DNA from: an uncultured Bacteroidales bacterium
GTDB taxonomy: Bacteria > Bacteroidota > Bacteroidia > Bacteroidales > ML635J-15
Direction: 5' to 3'
Length of the DNA stretch: 64,000 nt
NCBI GenBank assembly: GCA_905234755.1
Contig: CAJOIT010000004.1
Span: forward strand, 180,771-244,770
The notes beneath the pieces are model-generated. The model did not search any database and was not told where the DNA came from. It saw only the letters and a program-made list of their open reading frames with translations. Below, piece after piece: positions 1 through 8,621 of this stretch. Position 1 is the first letter of the stretch, and every line of letters starts with the position of its first letter. Made by a program: the position numbers and the translations under genes.

Positions 1-3000
1 CCGGGAAATAATCGGTTGTCTTGAACACCAGTTCTCCCCACCTGTCGTAAACCGTCAATAGGAAATTATTCTTCGATATGCCATTACCGCACACCCTAAA
101 GCAATCGTTCAAGCCATCGCCATTAGGTGTGAATGATGTCGGTGCATAGAACGAGAACTGACTGTAAACTATTACACTTCTTGAAGTCGTATCTTTACAA
201 TGGTGTTCCGACTCTGCTACAAGCACAGCTTCATATTCACCCATTTCCGGATATGTATGGCGCGGACTTTCGTATGTAGAACTGTCCTGATCACCAAAGA
301 ACCAGAAATACCTATTAGCATCTATGGACCTATTAATGAATAACACCTCTGGAGCCAAAACCGAAACGGCCTGTACATCCGCATCAAACAAAGCTCTTGG
401 TGTAGGATAAGCATGAATCATTTCGGCGATAGTCTTTTCTATCTTGCATCCGAATTCGCTCCATACTGTCATTTTCACATCAAAATCACCAGGATTCTTG
501 TATGTATGCGTAGGAGCTTCTTCCTCCGAGAAGTCGTTGTCGCCAAACTCCCACAAGTACTGTGTTCCGTTTATGTTCAACGGAGTAAATGTAACAGTAA
601 GCGGTACACATCCTTCCACATTGCTCGATGTGAAAAGCTCATCTGGATACGAATGTACAAAAATCTCAATGGAATCCGTTACGGATGGAGTTCCACACAT
701 GTCGCTAAGTGTAATGTAGAACATTGTTGTAGAATCAGGTCTTACCGTAAATGGAGACGGTACTACGCTACCATCTTGAAGCGTAAGTGTATACGGTCCA
801 CCGCTACCACCATCAGCCTCAACGTAAATCAAAGCCTCGTCGCCTTTACATATTGTATCATAACTTGTAACAACAGACGAAATACGCAAATCGGGATTAA
901 GTTTAACTGTTACAGGCTGAAGTTCTACAGAACAACCATGCGAATCGTAAACTGTCAAGCGATATGTTGATGTCTCAGTTGGCGACACCACATAAACGAT
1001 ACCATTGTACTGGGCACTATCTGGACCCATCCATCTATAGTCATAATACGGAGTTCCACCTGTAACCTGTGTTGTCAATTCAACCGACTGCCCATTGCAT
1101 ATTGTTACATTATTAATAGGTATCGCAGACATCGGATCTGGTTGTGGAATATTGAATTCCTCGGTATGACGACAACCATTGCTATCATGTACCGTAACAA
1201 TATACGAACCAGCCGAAGTAGTAAGGATATCGGTATTATTTCCATTTGGCCACAAGTATGTATAAGGAGGTGTTGCTCCATCTACAAATATTCTAGCCTC
1301 ACCATCCGATGCTCCGTTGCATGATACAGAATCCATCGATGTGGATATTACAAAATCTTCAGGCTGTGTAATTACAAATGAACCAATCACAGAGCATCCG
1401 ATAAGATCGGTTACGGTCACCGTATAGGCACCGCTACATATACCATCGTAAATATATGTATCAGATGGCCATGTATACTGCAGAGGAGGAAGACCGCCCC
1501 TCATTGCAAGTTCGGCGCGCCCATCGCAATGACCATAGCACTTTATCTGACGCAACATGATGCTGTCGATAACCATTTCCGGGCTGACGGTAACCGTCAT
1601 TGTCTGCATATCGCTTACACAACCATGCGCATCGCGAACATAAGCAGTATAATGCGTTGTTTCGGTCAACAAGCTCGAGATTTCTGTACCAGCCTCGAAC
1701 TCGCCGCTACCAGAATTCCACATATAGTGATATGGAGCAGTTCCGCCAAAAGCTGTCACATGAACAGGAGTCGGCTCGCCCTCGCATACAGCATAGTCTG
1801 TCGTCATCTGGATAATCAAACGTTCTGGCTGCGAAAGTGAAACATAAGCAGTACTACTACAATTATGGTCGTCGCTTACTGTTAGGTAATATTCGCCTGC
1901 CGACATATTAATTCTATTTTCAGGACCATCTCCAACATCAGACCACAGATAATGCAAGTCACCAGAACCACCACCAGCATACACCGAAATTGAACCATCG
2001 TGCGATGCATAACAGGTAAGATCCTCAGTCTCTATTGTTTGAATAACCAATTCATCTGGTTCTCTAACCTGGAAAATACCTTGGGCAGTACATCCGTTGG
2101 CATCGGTTATTACGAGTGTATAGTTTCCTGCACCCACATTCAAAAGTTCGATTCCAGGAGCAGCCCACGAATATGAAATAGGCACCGTACCACCATGATG
2201 AGTTACTACTGCCGAACCTCCATTGCTATGATAACATGGATCGTCTTCTACCGATATTGAATCTATAACCAATCTTTCAGGATTTAGAATCGAAACCAAT
2301 GTGTCATTTGTTATACAGCCTCCATTGTTTACAGTTAATGTTACACCATGCGTTCCTGCTTCAGGCCAAGTTAGAATATGAGGTCCGAGAGGTGTTGCAC
2401 CATTCTGAACAAAAGCGCCACCAAAGTTCCATGTAAATTCTGCAGTCTGGTCCATATTACCAGTATAAGTGACCTCAGTTTCTCCGCCAAAACAAGGAAT
2501 CGGAGTATATACAAAGTTATTGGTTGGTTGCTGCTTGAAAGTAGTTGTTATTTCTGTGAAACTTGTACAGTCGTCACGTCCTAAATAAAACTCAGTCCAA
2601 CGGAAAGTATAAGTTCCCCAACCATTAATAACAACTTGTGTGTTAGGAGAATTCGGACTTGTAAAAGTAGCCGAGTTGTTCACATCGTCTCCATCCGGAT
2701 ATGCAGAAACTGTCCATTGTCCTGTATTTCCGTTAGGAACATTTTGCACAGACAAGTTTGTCCTATTCGAGCAAATCAAGTCAGGAATACCTGCAATTGT
2801 AGGTGTAGGCTCTATACAGCATACAGGGTCAATGTAATCGCGTACTGTCACAACAATTGTTGTATCGTATGTACATCCGAAATTATCAGTTGCATAGAAG
2901 ATATAATTATGCTGTCCAGGCACAGTTGGAGCCGCAGTTGTTGTTGCGGACAATTCCTGATTCACATCATCACCATCCCATGTCAAGTCCTGTGATGTCG

Positions 3001-4438
3001 TAGAAATATCATATTCTGTCTGATACTGGATTATATTATCGTCAGCCGGTACCATGTGGTCAGCAAAGTGAAGCTCAACCGAGAATACCGTTCCATCATC
3101 AGATCCTATATGGTCCTCAATGTTTATGCACCATTCTCCATTTACAGGACAACCGACAAGACTTGTCCAGTTACCTCTAGGAGTATAGTCGCCTGCAGGA
3201 ATAGAAGAACTGGAAGATACTGACGAAGCTGTTGCCTCCCATGTCCGCGAAGCATTGTGTGTCCAACAATAATGATATGGAGTACCTTGCTCACATGGTC
3301 TGCTATCATTATCAATAGGCACACCAAGGAACTGACCGCCACAACTTGAACATGCAGAAGAATATCCGTTGAACAAATCCATTCTATTTCCAGACGGACA
3401 GGTTATCCATATTTCAAGGTCGCCTATGTATGAATGCTCCATATCAACGCATATCGACTCAATATCTTGTTCACTTTGTATTGTCTGACCTGCAGCAAAT
3501 GCCGTATGATTGAAGCACATTGTCTGCACATAACCAGTTTCATCCACGAAGCAATGCTCCTCGATAAGTACTTCAGGAATCTCCATTACCCAAAGATCAG
3601 GCGGCTGCACATGTCCTTCAAGATCGACAGGTTCTCCTGGACAAACCAAAGGTGTTGCTGTTGTTCCAGTAAATGTTGGAGGCAAAGAAATTACCACAAG
3701 GAAAGATTCTGGATAAACATAAGTACAGCGATTAATATCTGTAGCCATAAGATTTATGTAGTAAGCACCTGGCTCAATATCAGCATCAAGGACATTTGCA
3801 CCCAAGCCACCTGCTTCGTGACGACCAGTTGCATCAACCCAGCTCCAAGTCCATGTAAGGTTTTCATCTGACTGATGATAACCATTAGGCGGATCGTTGT
3901 TCGGGAAAACACCGTGCGCTGCAATACCTAGATCGCCATTTGAGCATGCTTCGTATCTTTCTTCTGTGGCATTCCAACGTGCAACAATATCTGGCTCCAA
4001 AGTAAAGTCCTGACACGGAAGAGCGCAACGGATACTAAGTTCAAATCCTGCATACTGAACCGAATAATCACTATGCCAAGTCAAGGTCACACAATTGCTA
4101 GTTGCTTCGATCTCCGTTCCTGCGGTAACGGTACCGCTGAGTTCATCCAACATAGTACTATTAGTTGACGAACCGTTGTATATCCTCAAATAGTCACAAG
4201 ATGATTCCGTTCTGAAACTTACAACTTCAATAATAATCGGAGCATTTGCTTCTCCGCACAAAACAATACTATAGTCCTCGTTGGTCGAATATTGACCATT
4301 GGCACCACCCGAATCGTAAACAGTTGCATTACATGTCGTTACAGTGGTACCAGTAGAATTCATCGTTATCACCTGAGAATAGCCTGCAAGACCTAAAATC
4401 AGGAATATTGCCGAAATAAATATTATCCTGCTATTCAT
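1..4438 (-). CDS. Giant multidomain surface protein, CUB / P-domain / SprB-like repeats / PKD / CHU_C (3' end outside window)
   Basis: Read by translating the minus strand; it stays open from ATG at 4438 past base 1 (about 1,479 codons in view). Residues 1-21 form a signal peptide ending near GYSQ. Residues about 28-145 resemble a CUB domain (CDYLRIYNGSS, paired Cys). About 300-450 resembles a proprotein-convertase P domain (HSYIGDLEIWITCPSGN). About 710-1130 holds SprB-like repeats of roughly 80 residues, each with a CYxxxxG start and a TVTDxxGC-like end. About 1270-1320 is PKD-like (YLWEFGDND). The visible end (FTPNGDGLNDCFRV, VYDRWGELVF) is the gliding-motility CHU_C domain used for T9SS type B sorting, so probably only a few dozen residues are missing. 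Likely secreted to the cell surface as an adhesin or motility-associated protein. Its start overlaps the preceding 145-aa gene by 8 bases. Confidence 0.9.
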   Translation of the reverse strand, partial: MNSRIIFISAIFLILGLAGYSQVITMNSTGTTVTTCNATVYDSGGANGQYSTNEDYSIVLCGEANAPIIIEVVSFRTESSCDYLRIYNGSSTNSTMLDELSGTVTAGTEIEATSNCVTLTWHSDYSVQYAGFELSIRCALPCQDFTLEPDIVARWNATEERYEACSNGDLGIAAHGVFPNNDPPNGYHQSDENLTWTWSWVDATGRHEAGGLGANVLDADIEPGAYYINLMATDINRCTYVYPESFLVVISLPPTFTGTTATPLVCPGEPVDLEGHVQPPDLWVMEIPEVLIEEHCFVDETGYVQTMCFNHTAFAAGQTIQSEQDIESICVDMEHSYIGDLEIWITCPSGNRMDLFNGYSSACSSCGGQFLGVPIDNDSRPCEQGTPYHYCWTHNASRTWEATASSVSSSSSIPAGDYTPRGNWTSLVGCPVNGEWCINIEDHIGSDDGTVFSVELHFADHMVPADDNIIQYQTEYDISTTSQDLTWDGDDVNQELSATTTAAPTVPGQHNYIFYATDNFGCTYDTTIVVTVRDYIDPVCCIEPTPTIAGIPDLICSNRTNLSVQNVPNGNTGQWTVSAYPDGDDVNNSATFTSPNSPNTQVVINGWGTYTFRWTEFYLGRDDCTSFTEITTTFKQQPTNNFVYTPIPCFGGETEVTYTGNMDQTAEFTWNFGGAFVQNGATPLGPHILTWPEAGTHGVTLTVNNGGCITNDTLVSILNPERLVIDSISVEDDPCYHSNGGSAVVTHHGGTVPISYSWAAPGIELLNVGAGNYTLVITDANGCTAQGIFQVREPDELVIQTIETEDLTCYASHDGSISVYAGGGSGDLHYLWSDVGDGPENRINMSAGEYYLTVSDDHNCSSTAYVSLSQPERLIIQMTTDYAVCEGEPTPVHVTAFGGTAPYHYMWNSGSGEFEAGTEISSLLTETTHYTAYVRDAHGCVSDMQTMTVTVSPEMVIDSIMLRQIKCYGHCDGRAELAMRGGLPPLQYTWPSDTYIYDGICSGAYTVTVTDLIGCSVIGSFVITQPEDFVISTSMDSVSCNGASDGEARIFVDGATPPYTYLWPNGNNTDILTTSAGSYIVTVHDSNGCRHTEEFNIPQPDPMSAIPINNVTICNGQSVELTTQVTGGTPYYDYRWMGPDSAQYNGIVYVVSPTETSTYRLTVYDSHGCSVELQPVTVKLNPDLRISSVVTSYDTICKGDEALIYVEADGGSGGPYTLTLQDGSVVPSPFTVRPDSTTMFYITLSDMCGTPSVTDSIEIFVHSYPDELFTSSNVEGCVPLTVTFTPLNINGTQYLWEFGDNDFSEEEAPTHTYKNPGDFDVKMTVWSEFGCKIEKTIAEMIHAYPTPRALFDADVQAVSVLAPEVLFINRSIDANRYFWFFGDQDSSTYESPRHTYPEMGEYEAVLVAESEHHCKDTTSRSVIVYSQFSFYAPTSFTPNGDGLNDCFRVCGNGISKNNFLLTVYDRWGELVFKTTDYFP

Positions 4439-4868
4439 GGCTCAAATGTTTATTATAGTTAATGACTAGCTCACGATCAGAAAGGATACTAACGACATAC
4501 CCTGTATTTCCTATCCTGTATGCATTCGACTTGTCTCGAAGAATCTCAAAGTCGTATGCCATAATATTGAAAGTTGCCTCATCGTATGCAACTTCCTCTT
4601 CTGCAGCAAGCTTAGTATCCTTGTCGTAAAACTTCAGAGGAGGGAAACTCATTGCGTCCTCTGGAGATGCGTATTTTACAACATAGCCGTTGTCTGCAAA
4701 CCAGTTCCAGAAAACAATTTCTGACGGCAATTTTTCCACCATATTGTTGATGGTTACTGCCTGAAACCGCGAATACAGTCTGTTATCGGGCACGACATTG
4801 CCTCCCTGCTGGGCGTATGCGCCAGCGAAAACAACGGTCAGAATCAGAATTATTAATATCCTTTTCAT
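4431..4868 (-). CDS. Small exported protein of unknown function (145 aa)
   Basis: Family not recognised. The chosen start is MKRILIILILTVVF, a clean signal peptide ending near AYAQQ; a longer reading frame upstream adds a non-signal-like segment and was rejected. The mature part is about 125 residues with no Cys cluster or repeat. The last 8 bases overlap the start of the giant CHU_C protein, which suggests translational coupling and a joint role, for example as an accessory factor or chaperone for the large protein. That role is inference. A Bacteroides-type promoter lies about 110 bases upstream. Confidence 0.7.
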   Translation of the reverse strand: MKRILIILILTVVFAGAYAQQGGNVVPDNRLYSRFQAVTINNMVEKLPSEIVFWNWFADNGYVVKYASPEDAMSFPPLKFYDKDTKLAAEEEVAYDEATFNIMAYDFEILRDKSNAYRIGNTGYVVSILSDRELVINYNKHLSHE

Positions 4869-4974
4869 CTTTATGAATTTTAAATACAACCGTAAAACGC
4901 ATAAAATGTTCGAGGGTTGCCTCATTTGTGAAAAAAATTTTTTCCACAAAACACAATACACTTTTTACAACTTG

Positions 4975-5004
4975 CAAAAATAAGAAAAAAGTTTTTGCAA
5001 CAAA
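4975..5004 (-). promoter_or_regulatory. Bacteroides-type promoter for the CHU_C operon
   Basis: On the minus strand, TTTG (5001-5004) is followed after 18 bases by TATTTTTG (4975-4982), matching the TTTG-N19-TAnnTTTG consensus closely. It would give a leader of about 100 nt before the 145-aa gene. It partly overlaps the T-tract of the exb terminator. Confidence 0.6.
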
Positions 5005-5034
5005 AAAAAAGAGGCTGAAAAATCAGCCTCTTTT
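5001..5034 (-). terminator. Rho-independent terminator of the exb operon
   Basis: Perfect 8-bp stem GAGGCTGA / TCAGCCTC (5011-5030) with a 4-base loop. On the minus strand it is followed by nine T residues. It lies 20 bases beyond the stop of the last ExbD gene. Confidence 0.85.
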
Positions 5035-5052
5035 CAAAATAAATTTTAATCC

Positions 5053-5532
5053 CTAGTATCCCATGTCTTGACGTGCCGAATAATTTATTTTCAAAGCACT
5101 TGCTTTTCTAAGTTCCTGCTTTATATCGGTAATGATACCCATTTTTGTATCTCTATGCACCTTCAGTGAAGTTGTCATAAATGGAACTTCGGCTTCGTCT
5201 CTCTCTGCACGTTCTGCAAGAATGTACTCGTAGATGTCGGACAGTTCGGCGAACGATGAATTCAACTGAATCTTTGGTTCGGTACCGTATGTCTTCTGGT
5301 ACTGCTGCAATGGTTTACCAACATAAATGTAGCTTACCAGCGACTTCTTTTCAAGTTTTTTAATTTCTGTTGCAGTAGGCAGGTCGGAACCTTTGAGTTC
5401 AATAAGCAGTTCGACTTCACGCATGGTAGTAGAAACCATGAAGAAGAACAGAATCATGAACACGATATCTGGCAACGATGCCGTTGATATTGCGCCAAGG
5501 GTTTTCTTTTTCTTTTTTCCCATTACTGCCAT
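5053..5532 (-). CDS. exbD: ExbD/TolR family biopolymer transport protein (second copy)
   Basis: Inner-membrane stator partner of ExbB. The start MAVMGKKKKK (5532) is preferred over an ATG 15 bases upstream because GGAGG lies 8 bases before it; it leaves one base after the stop of the preceding exbD. A basic cytoplasmic N-terminus leads to a single membrane helix (about residues 20-40) with the conserved proton-carrying Asp in LPDIVFMILFFFMV (Asp22 with this start). A periplasmic domain follows (159 aa total). Two ExbD proteins in tandem are usual in Bacteroidota, where the complex energises outer-membrane transport or motility functions. Which TonB it serves cannot be told here. Confidence 0.88.
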   Translation of the reverse strand: MAVMGKKKKKTLGAISTASLPDIVFMILFFFMVSTTMREVELLIELKGSDLPTATEIKKLEKKSLVSYIYVGKPLQQYQKTYGTEPKIQLNSSFAELSDIYEYILAERAERDEAEVPFMTTSLKVHRDTKMGIITDIKQELRKASALKINYSARQDMGY

Positions 5533-5533
5533 A

Positions 5534-6118
5534 TTACTTTCCTCCATAATTTTTAGGTTCCGCCTCGGAGATACGCTGAGGATAAATCTTCCTTATTGCT
5601 TCCTGCTGTTCATCGCTAAGCTCGTCATACGGCTTGTTGAAATATTTGCGGGCAGCCTCGTTTCTTATCTCGTTGTATGCGGCAACCAGTTCGTTCTGAA
5701 CCTCGATATAGCGTCCGTAGGTTGTACCACGGTCGTTCTGCAACGATATTAGGCCCTTTGATGTCTTTACTGGAGTCTTAATTCCTTCGACTACGATTTC
5801 TTCCATTTCTGGAAGGTCGGGGTCGTCGGCTCTATCGCAGTTGATGAACTCCTTGGCACCTTCGCGCAGTTCCTCAAGGCTATTAACCCAATGGTTGTTC
5901 ACAGATATAGTACCCCTTGAGTTTACAAGTACCTGATAAACATTACGTTTATTGACTTCAACATCGGTCTTCTGATCCTTTTCCGGAATAGGCGGCAACT
6001 GTCTCTGGATACCAGTATCGACATCCATTGTTGTTGTCACGAGGAAGAATATGAGGAGCAGGAAAGCGATATCCGCCATGGAACTTGCGTTAATTTCTGG
6101 GGTTGATCTTTTTGCCAT
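5534..6118 (-). CDS. exbD: ExbD/TolR family biopolymer transport protein (first copy)
   Basis: 194 aa, longer than the usual 130-150. The N-terminus SSMADIAFLLLIFFLVTTT carries the ExbD membrane helix with its conserved Asp (residue 16). A periplasmic domain follows, with an extended C-terminal half rich in charged residues and Tyr (EAARKYFNKPYDELSDEQQEA). It is the third gene of the exb operon, 26 bases after the 174-aa membrane protein. Function by family: proton-driven energy transfer with ExbB. The C-terminal extension is seen but its role is unknown. Confidence 0.88.
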   Translation of the reverse strand: MAKRSTPEINASSMADIAFLLLIFFLVTTTMDVDTGIQRQLPPIPEKDQKTDVEVNKRNVYQVLVNSRGTISVNNHWVNSLEELREGAKEFINCDRADDPDLPEMEEIVVEGIKTPVKTSKGLISLQNDRGTTYGRYIEVQNELVAAYNEIRNEAARKYFNKPYDELSDEQQEAIRKIYPQRISEAEPKNYGGK

Positions 6119-6144
6119 AATATTAACCTTTTAAAAATTAACAA

Positions 6145-6669
6145 TTATTTCCACAGTCTGGAGACTGCTCCATAAATCAATGCAAGAATTGCAGCTGCAC
6201 CTGCGATGTATGTCATCCATAAGCCAGCCTCTGCCAACTTTATGTCACCATACATATCGCCAGGAGTATAACCTGCCTTCTGGATACCGATTGTATGCGG
6301 AGCAATGCCATCAGCCATTGCCCAAGCTATTATTGCAACAACAACAATACTTACAACTGCAATAGCCGGTTTTATCAAGGTCTTAGGAGACCCCATACCG
6401 TCAACAACAATGCCTATAATTCCAAAAAGCACAAACATTACAGCGCAAAGTATAGCCAAAAATTCACAGGCGTACATTATAAATCCGCCCCATTCGGACG
6501 CTGCCGCATCAACACCTGCAATCTTGTCTGCACCGGTTGCTCCGTCAAGAGCATCCATAGCAGCCTGCATTTGAGGTGCCTCGGACGGCATCAGGAAGAA
6601 CAGCACCGAAATAAGTGCGGCTGCTCCCAATACGACCCAACCCAATATTTTAATTACTTTCTCTAACAT
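6145..6669 (-). CDS. Four-helix integral membrane protein between ExbB and ExbD
   Basis: 174 aa with four predicted membrane segments, roughly residues 8-28, 63-85, 96-120 and 150-170. A loop rich in Ala, Asp and Gly (about 33-60) follows the first helix. No catalytic motif is visible. Position between exbB and two exbD genes, with gaps of 26-27 bases, makes it a likely accessory subunit of the channel. To my recollection a protein of this kind occurs at this place in other Bacteroidota, but I cannot give a family name. Confidence 0.75.
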   Translation of the reverse strand: MLEKVIKILGWVVLGAAALISVLFFLMPSEAPQMQAAMDALDGATGADKIAGVDAAASEWGGFIMYACEFLAILCAVMFVLFGIIGIVVDGMGSPKTLIKPAIAVVSIVVVAIIAWAMADGIAPHTIGIQKAGYTPGDMYGDIKLAEAGLWMTYIAGAAAILALIYGAVSRLWK

Positions 6670-6696
6670 CTCTGTAAATTTTTAATTGACAAACAA

Positions 6697-7503
6697 TTAC
6701 TTATTATTTTTGTTGTAATCAACGAGAACATCAATGAGTGATATTGATGCATCTTCCATTGTGTTGACAAGAGAGTCAATCTTACCAAGAATATAGTTGT
6801 AGAATACCTGAAGGATCATAGCACCGATCAAACCGCCTACGGTTGTGATAAGAGCGACCTTGATACCACCAGCAACAACAGCCGGGTTAATATCACCTGC
6901 AGCTTCGATAGCATCGAATGCACCGATCATACCGATAACCGTACCCATGAATCCCAACATAGGAAGAAGTGCGATGAACAACGAAATCCATGTCAAGCCC
7001 TTTTCCATCTGGCCCATCTGTACCGAACCGTATGAAACAACTGACTTTTCTACCATTTCGATACCTTCAGAATATCTTGAAAGTCCCTGATAGAATATGC
7101 TTGCAACAGGTCCGCGGGTGTTACGGCAAACTTCCATAGCTGCATCAACGCCACCTTCCTTCAATGCGTCTTCTATCTTAGTCAATAACTTCTTTGTGTT
7201 TACAGTAGCAAGGTTCAAGTAAATGATTCTTTCGAAAGCGATTGCCAAACCGAGAATCAAAGCTACAAGAAGGAATCCCATGAATATTGGACCACCTTCG
7301 ATGATCTTTATCTTCAACTGCTGGTGGAAAGGCTTTTCTTCTGTTGCTTCAGGAACAGCTTCATCGCCTGCAACAGGTTCATCCTGTGCAACTTCGGTTT
7401 GTGCCGGAGCAGCCTGTTCTTCTGTCTTTTCGTCTTGTGCAAATGTAGCGGTTGCGAAAGTCAGCAAACCTGCCAATGTAAGTAACGAGATTAACTTTTT
7501 CAT
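6697..7503 (-). CDS. exbB: MotA/TolQ/ExbB proton channel protein with signal peptide
   Basis: 268 aa. Residues 1-22 form a signal peptide (ATATFAQ end). Residues about 23-70 are an acidic, Ala/Pro/Glu-rich periplasmic linker. The ExbB core follows, with membrane helices near 72-95, 170-198 and 208-235; the MLGFMGTVIGMIGAF segment and the following Thr-rich helix (VALITTVGGLIGAM) match the family's channel-lining helices. First gene of a four-gene operon with the membrane protein and two exbD. Function by family: proton channel of an Exb/Tol-type motor in the inner membrane. Confidence 0.92.
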   Translation of the reverse strand: MKKLISLLTLAGLLTFATATFAQDEKTEEQAAPAQTEVAQDEPVAGDEAVPEATEEKPFHQQLKIKIIEGGPIFMGFLLVALILGLAIAFERIIYLNLATVNTKKLLTKIEDALKEGGVDAAMEVCRNTRGPVASIFYQGLSRYSEGIEMVEKSVVSYGSVQMGQMEKGLTWISLFIALLPMLGFMGTVIGMIGAFDAIEAAGDINPAVVAGGIKVALITTVGGLIGAMILQVFYNYILGKIDSLVNTMEDASISLIDVLVDYNKNNK

Positions 7504-7612
7504 GACTAAATTCTGTTTTTAATTAATTTCTAATTTTTATTATACCTATTTTTATTTAATTCAACTATTTAAATTCAAATTCAAAAATTCAATCCAGCGT
7601 TCAATCCAAATC

Positions 7613-7705
7613 TGGCGGAGAGAGTGGGATTCGAACCCACGATACGGCTTCACGCCGCATACACACTTTCCAGGCGTGCGCCTTCAACCACTCGGCCATC
7701 TCTCC
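7613..7705 (-). tRNA. tRNA-Ser (GGA anticodon)
   Basis: Acceptor arms GGAGAGA (7699-7705) and TCTCTCC (7617-7623) pair fully. The T arm is GTGGG-TTCGAAT-CCCAC. The anticodon loop holds CTGGAAA, giving GGA. A long variable arm, typical of serine tRNA, is present, and CCA is encoded (7613-7615). A TACTTTG-like box lies at 7728-7734 upstream. Confidence 0.95.
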
Positions 7706-7839
7706 AGTGCGCCCAAAAAAGGAATTGCAAAGTAAAGAATTATTTGAGTGAAATAAAAATTTTTAATGATTTTTTTTCGCGCTATTCGTAACAAATAACA
7801 AAAGTTTCCCGCAATAAACTGACAAACAAATACATATTG

Positions 7840-8616
7840 TCAAATCAAATTGAAAAGTTTTTTTGCATTAGCGGAGGTCACATCACACACATCTTCATAA
7901 TCACGCCCGATTATCTGCGACAATTTCTCGGCAACACACGACACAAACGACGGTTCATTGCGCTTTCCGCGATGCGGAACTGGTGCCAAGTACGGAGAAT
8001 CGGTCTCAAGAAGAATGCTTGTTAATGGAATCCTCGTCACCACATCTGGCAATGTTGACTTCTTATATGTAAGCACCCCTCCTACTCCTACATAAAACCC
8101 CATATCAACGACATGCTTTGCCGCTTCGTAATCTTCCGAAAAACAATGAAAAACACCTATTAGACCGCTTCGGTCTCGTGCCGTTATCACATCCATAATC
8201 TGACTGAAGGCATTGCGGCAATGTATGATTACTGGCAATTTCTTTTCGCGTGCATATTCCAACTGAAAATCAAGGACATCCTTCTGCTCTTTCTGGTAAG
8301 TGTCGTCCCAGTACAAGTCCATGCCAATTTCTCCAATTGCAACCACATTTGGAAGCGAAGCAAAAGTTGCATCTGCAAAAATCTCATTCAGTTCTGCCTT
8401 GTAATCGGCATTTACCGATGTCGGATGCAAGCCATTTGCGACATAAAAGTAATCTGAGTCGGACTTTGCAAGCACGGACAATCTTTCTATTGATGACAAA
8501 TCTATGTTTGGCAACACTATATGAGACACGCCAACAGCTTTAGCTCGAGCTATCGCTTCGTCCCTATCGGCATCAAACTCCTCCGAATATATGTGAGAAT
8601 GAGTGTCTATCAGCAT
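7840..8616 (-). CDS. tatD: TatD family metal-dependent nuclease
   Basis: 258 aa, the usual length. Metal ligands of the TIM-barrel hydrolase are visible: HxH in DTHSHIY (His6, His8), Glu96 in GEIGMD, His132 in IIHCRNA, His157 in GVFHCFS and Asp206 in ETDSPYLAP. The family comprises cytoplasmic 3'-5' exonuclease or endonuclease-like enzymes used in DNA repair and turnover. It lies 5 bases after dprA, so the two are probably cotranscribed. Confidence 0.93.
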   Translation of the reverse strand: MLIDTHSHIYSEEFDADRDEAIARAKAVGVSHIVLPNIDLSSIERLSVLAKSDSDYFYVANGLHPTSVNADYKAELNEIFADATFASLPNVVAIGEIGMDLYWDDTYQKEQKDVLDFQLEYAREKKLPVIIHCRNAFSQIMDVITARDRSGLIGVFHCFSEDYEAAKHVVDMGFYVGVGGVLTYKKSTLPDVVTRIPLTSILLETDSPYLAPVPHRGKRNEPSFVSCVAEKLSQIIGRDYEDVCDVTSANAKKLFNLI

Positions 8617-8621
8617 AATTA

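Noticed and set aside
413..3871. Several plus-strand open frames of 60-185 codons
   Set aside because: They lie opposite a continuous minus-strand gene with a clear signal peptide, repeats and CHU_C end; their sequences are low in recognisable domains.
6180..6666. Plus-strand frames opposite the 174-aa membrane protein
   Set aside because: Composition is the antisense of hydrophobic helices; the minus-strand gene fits the operon spacing.
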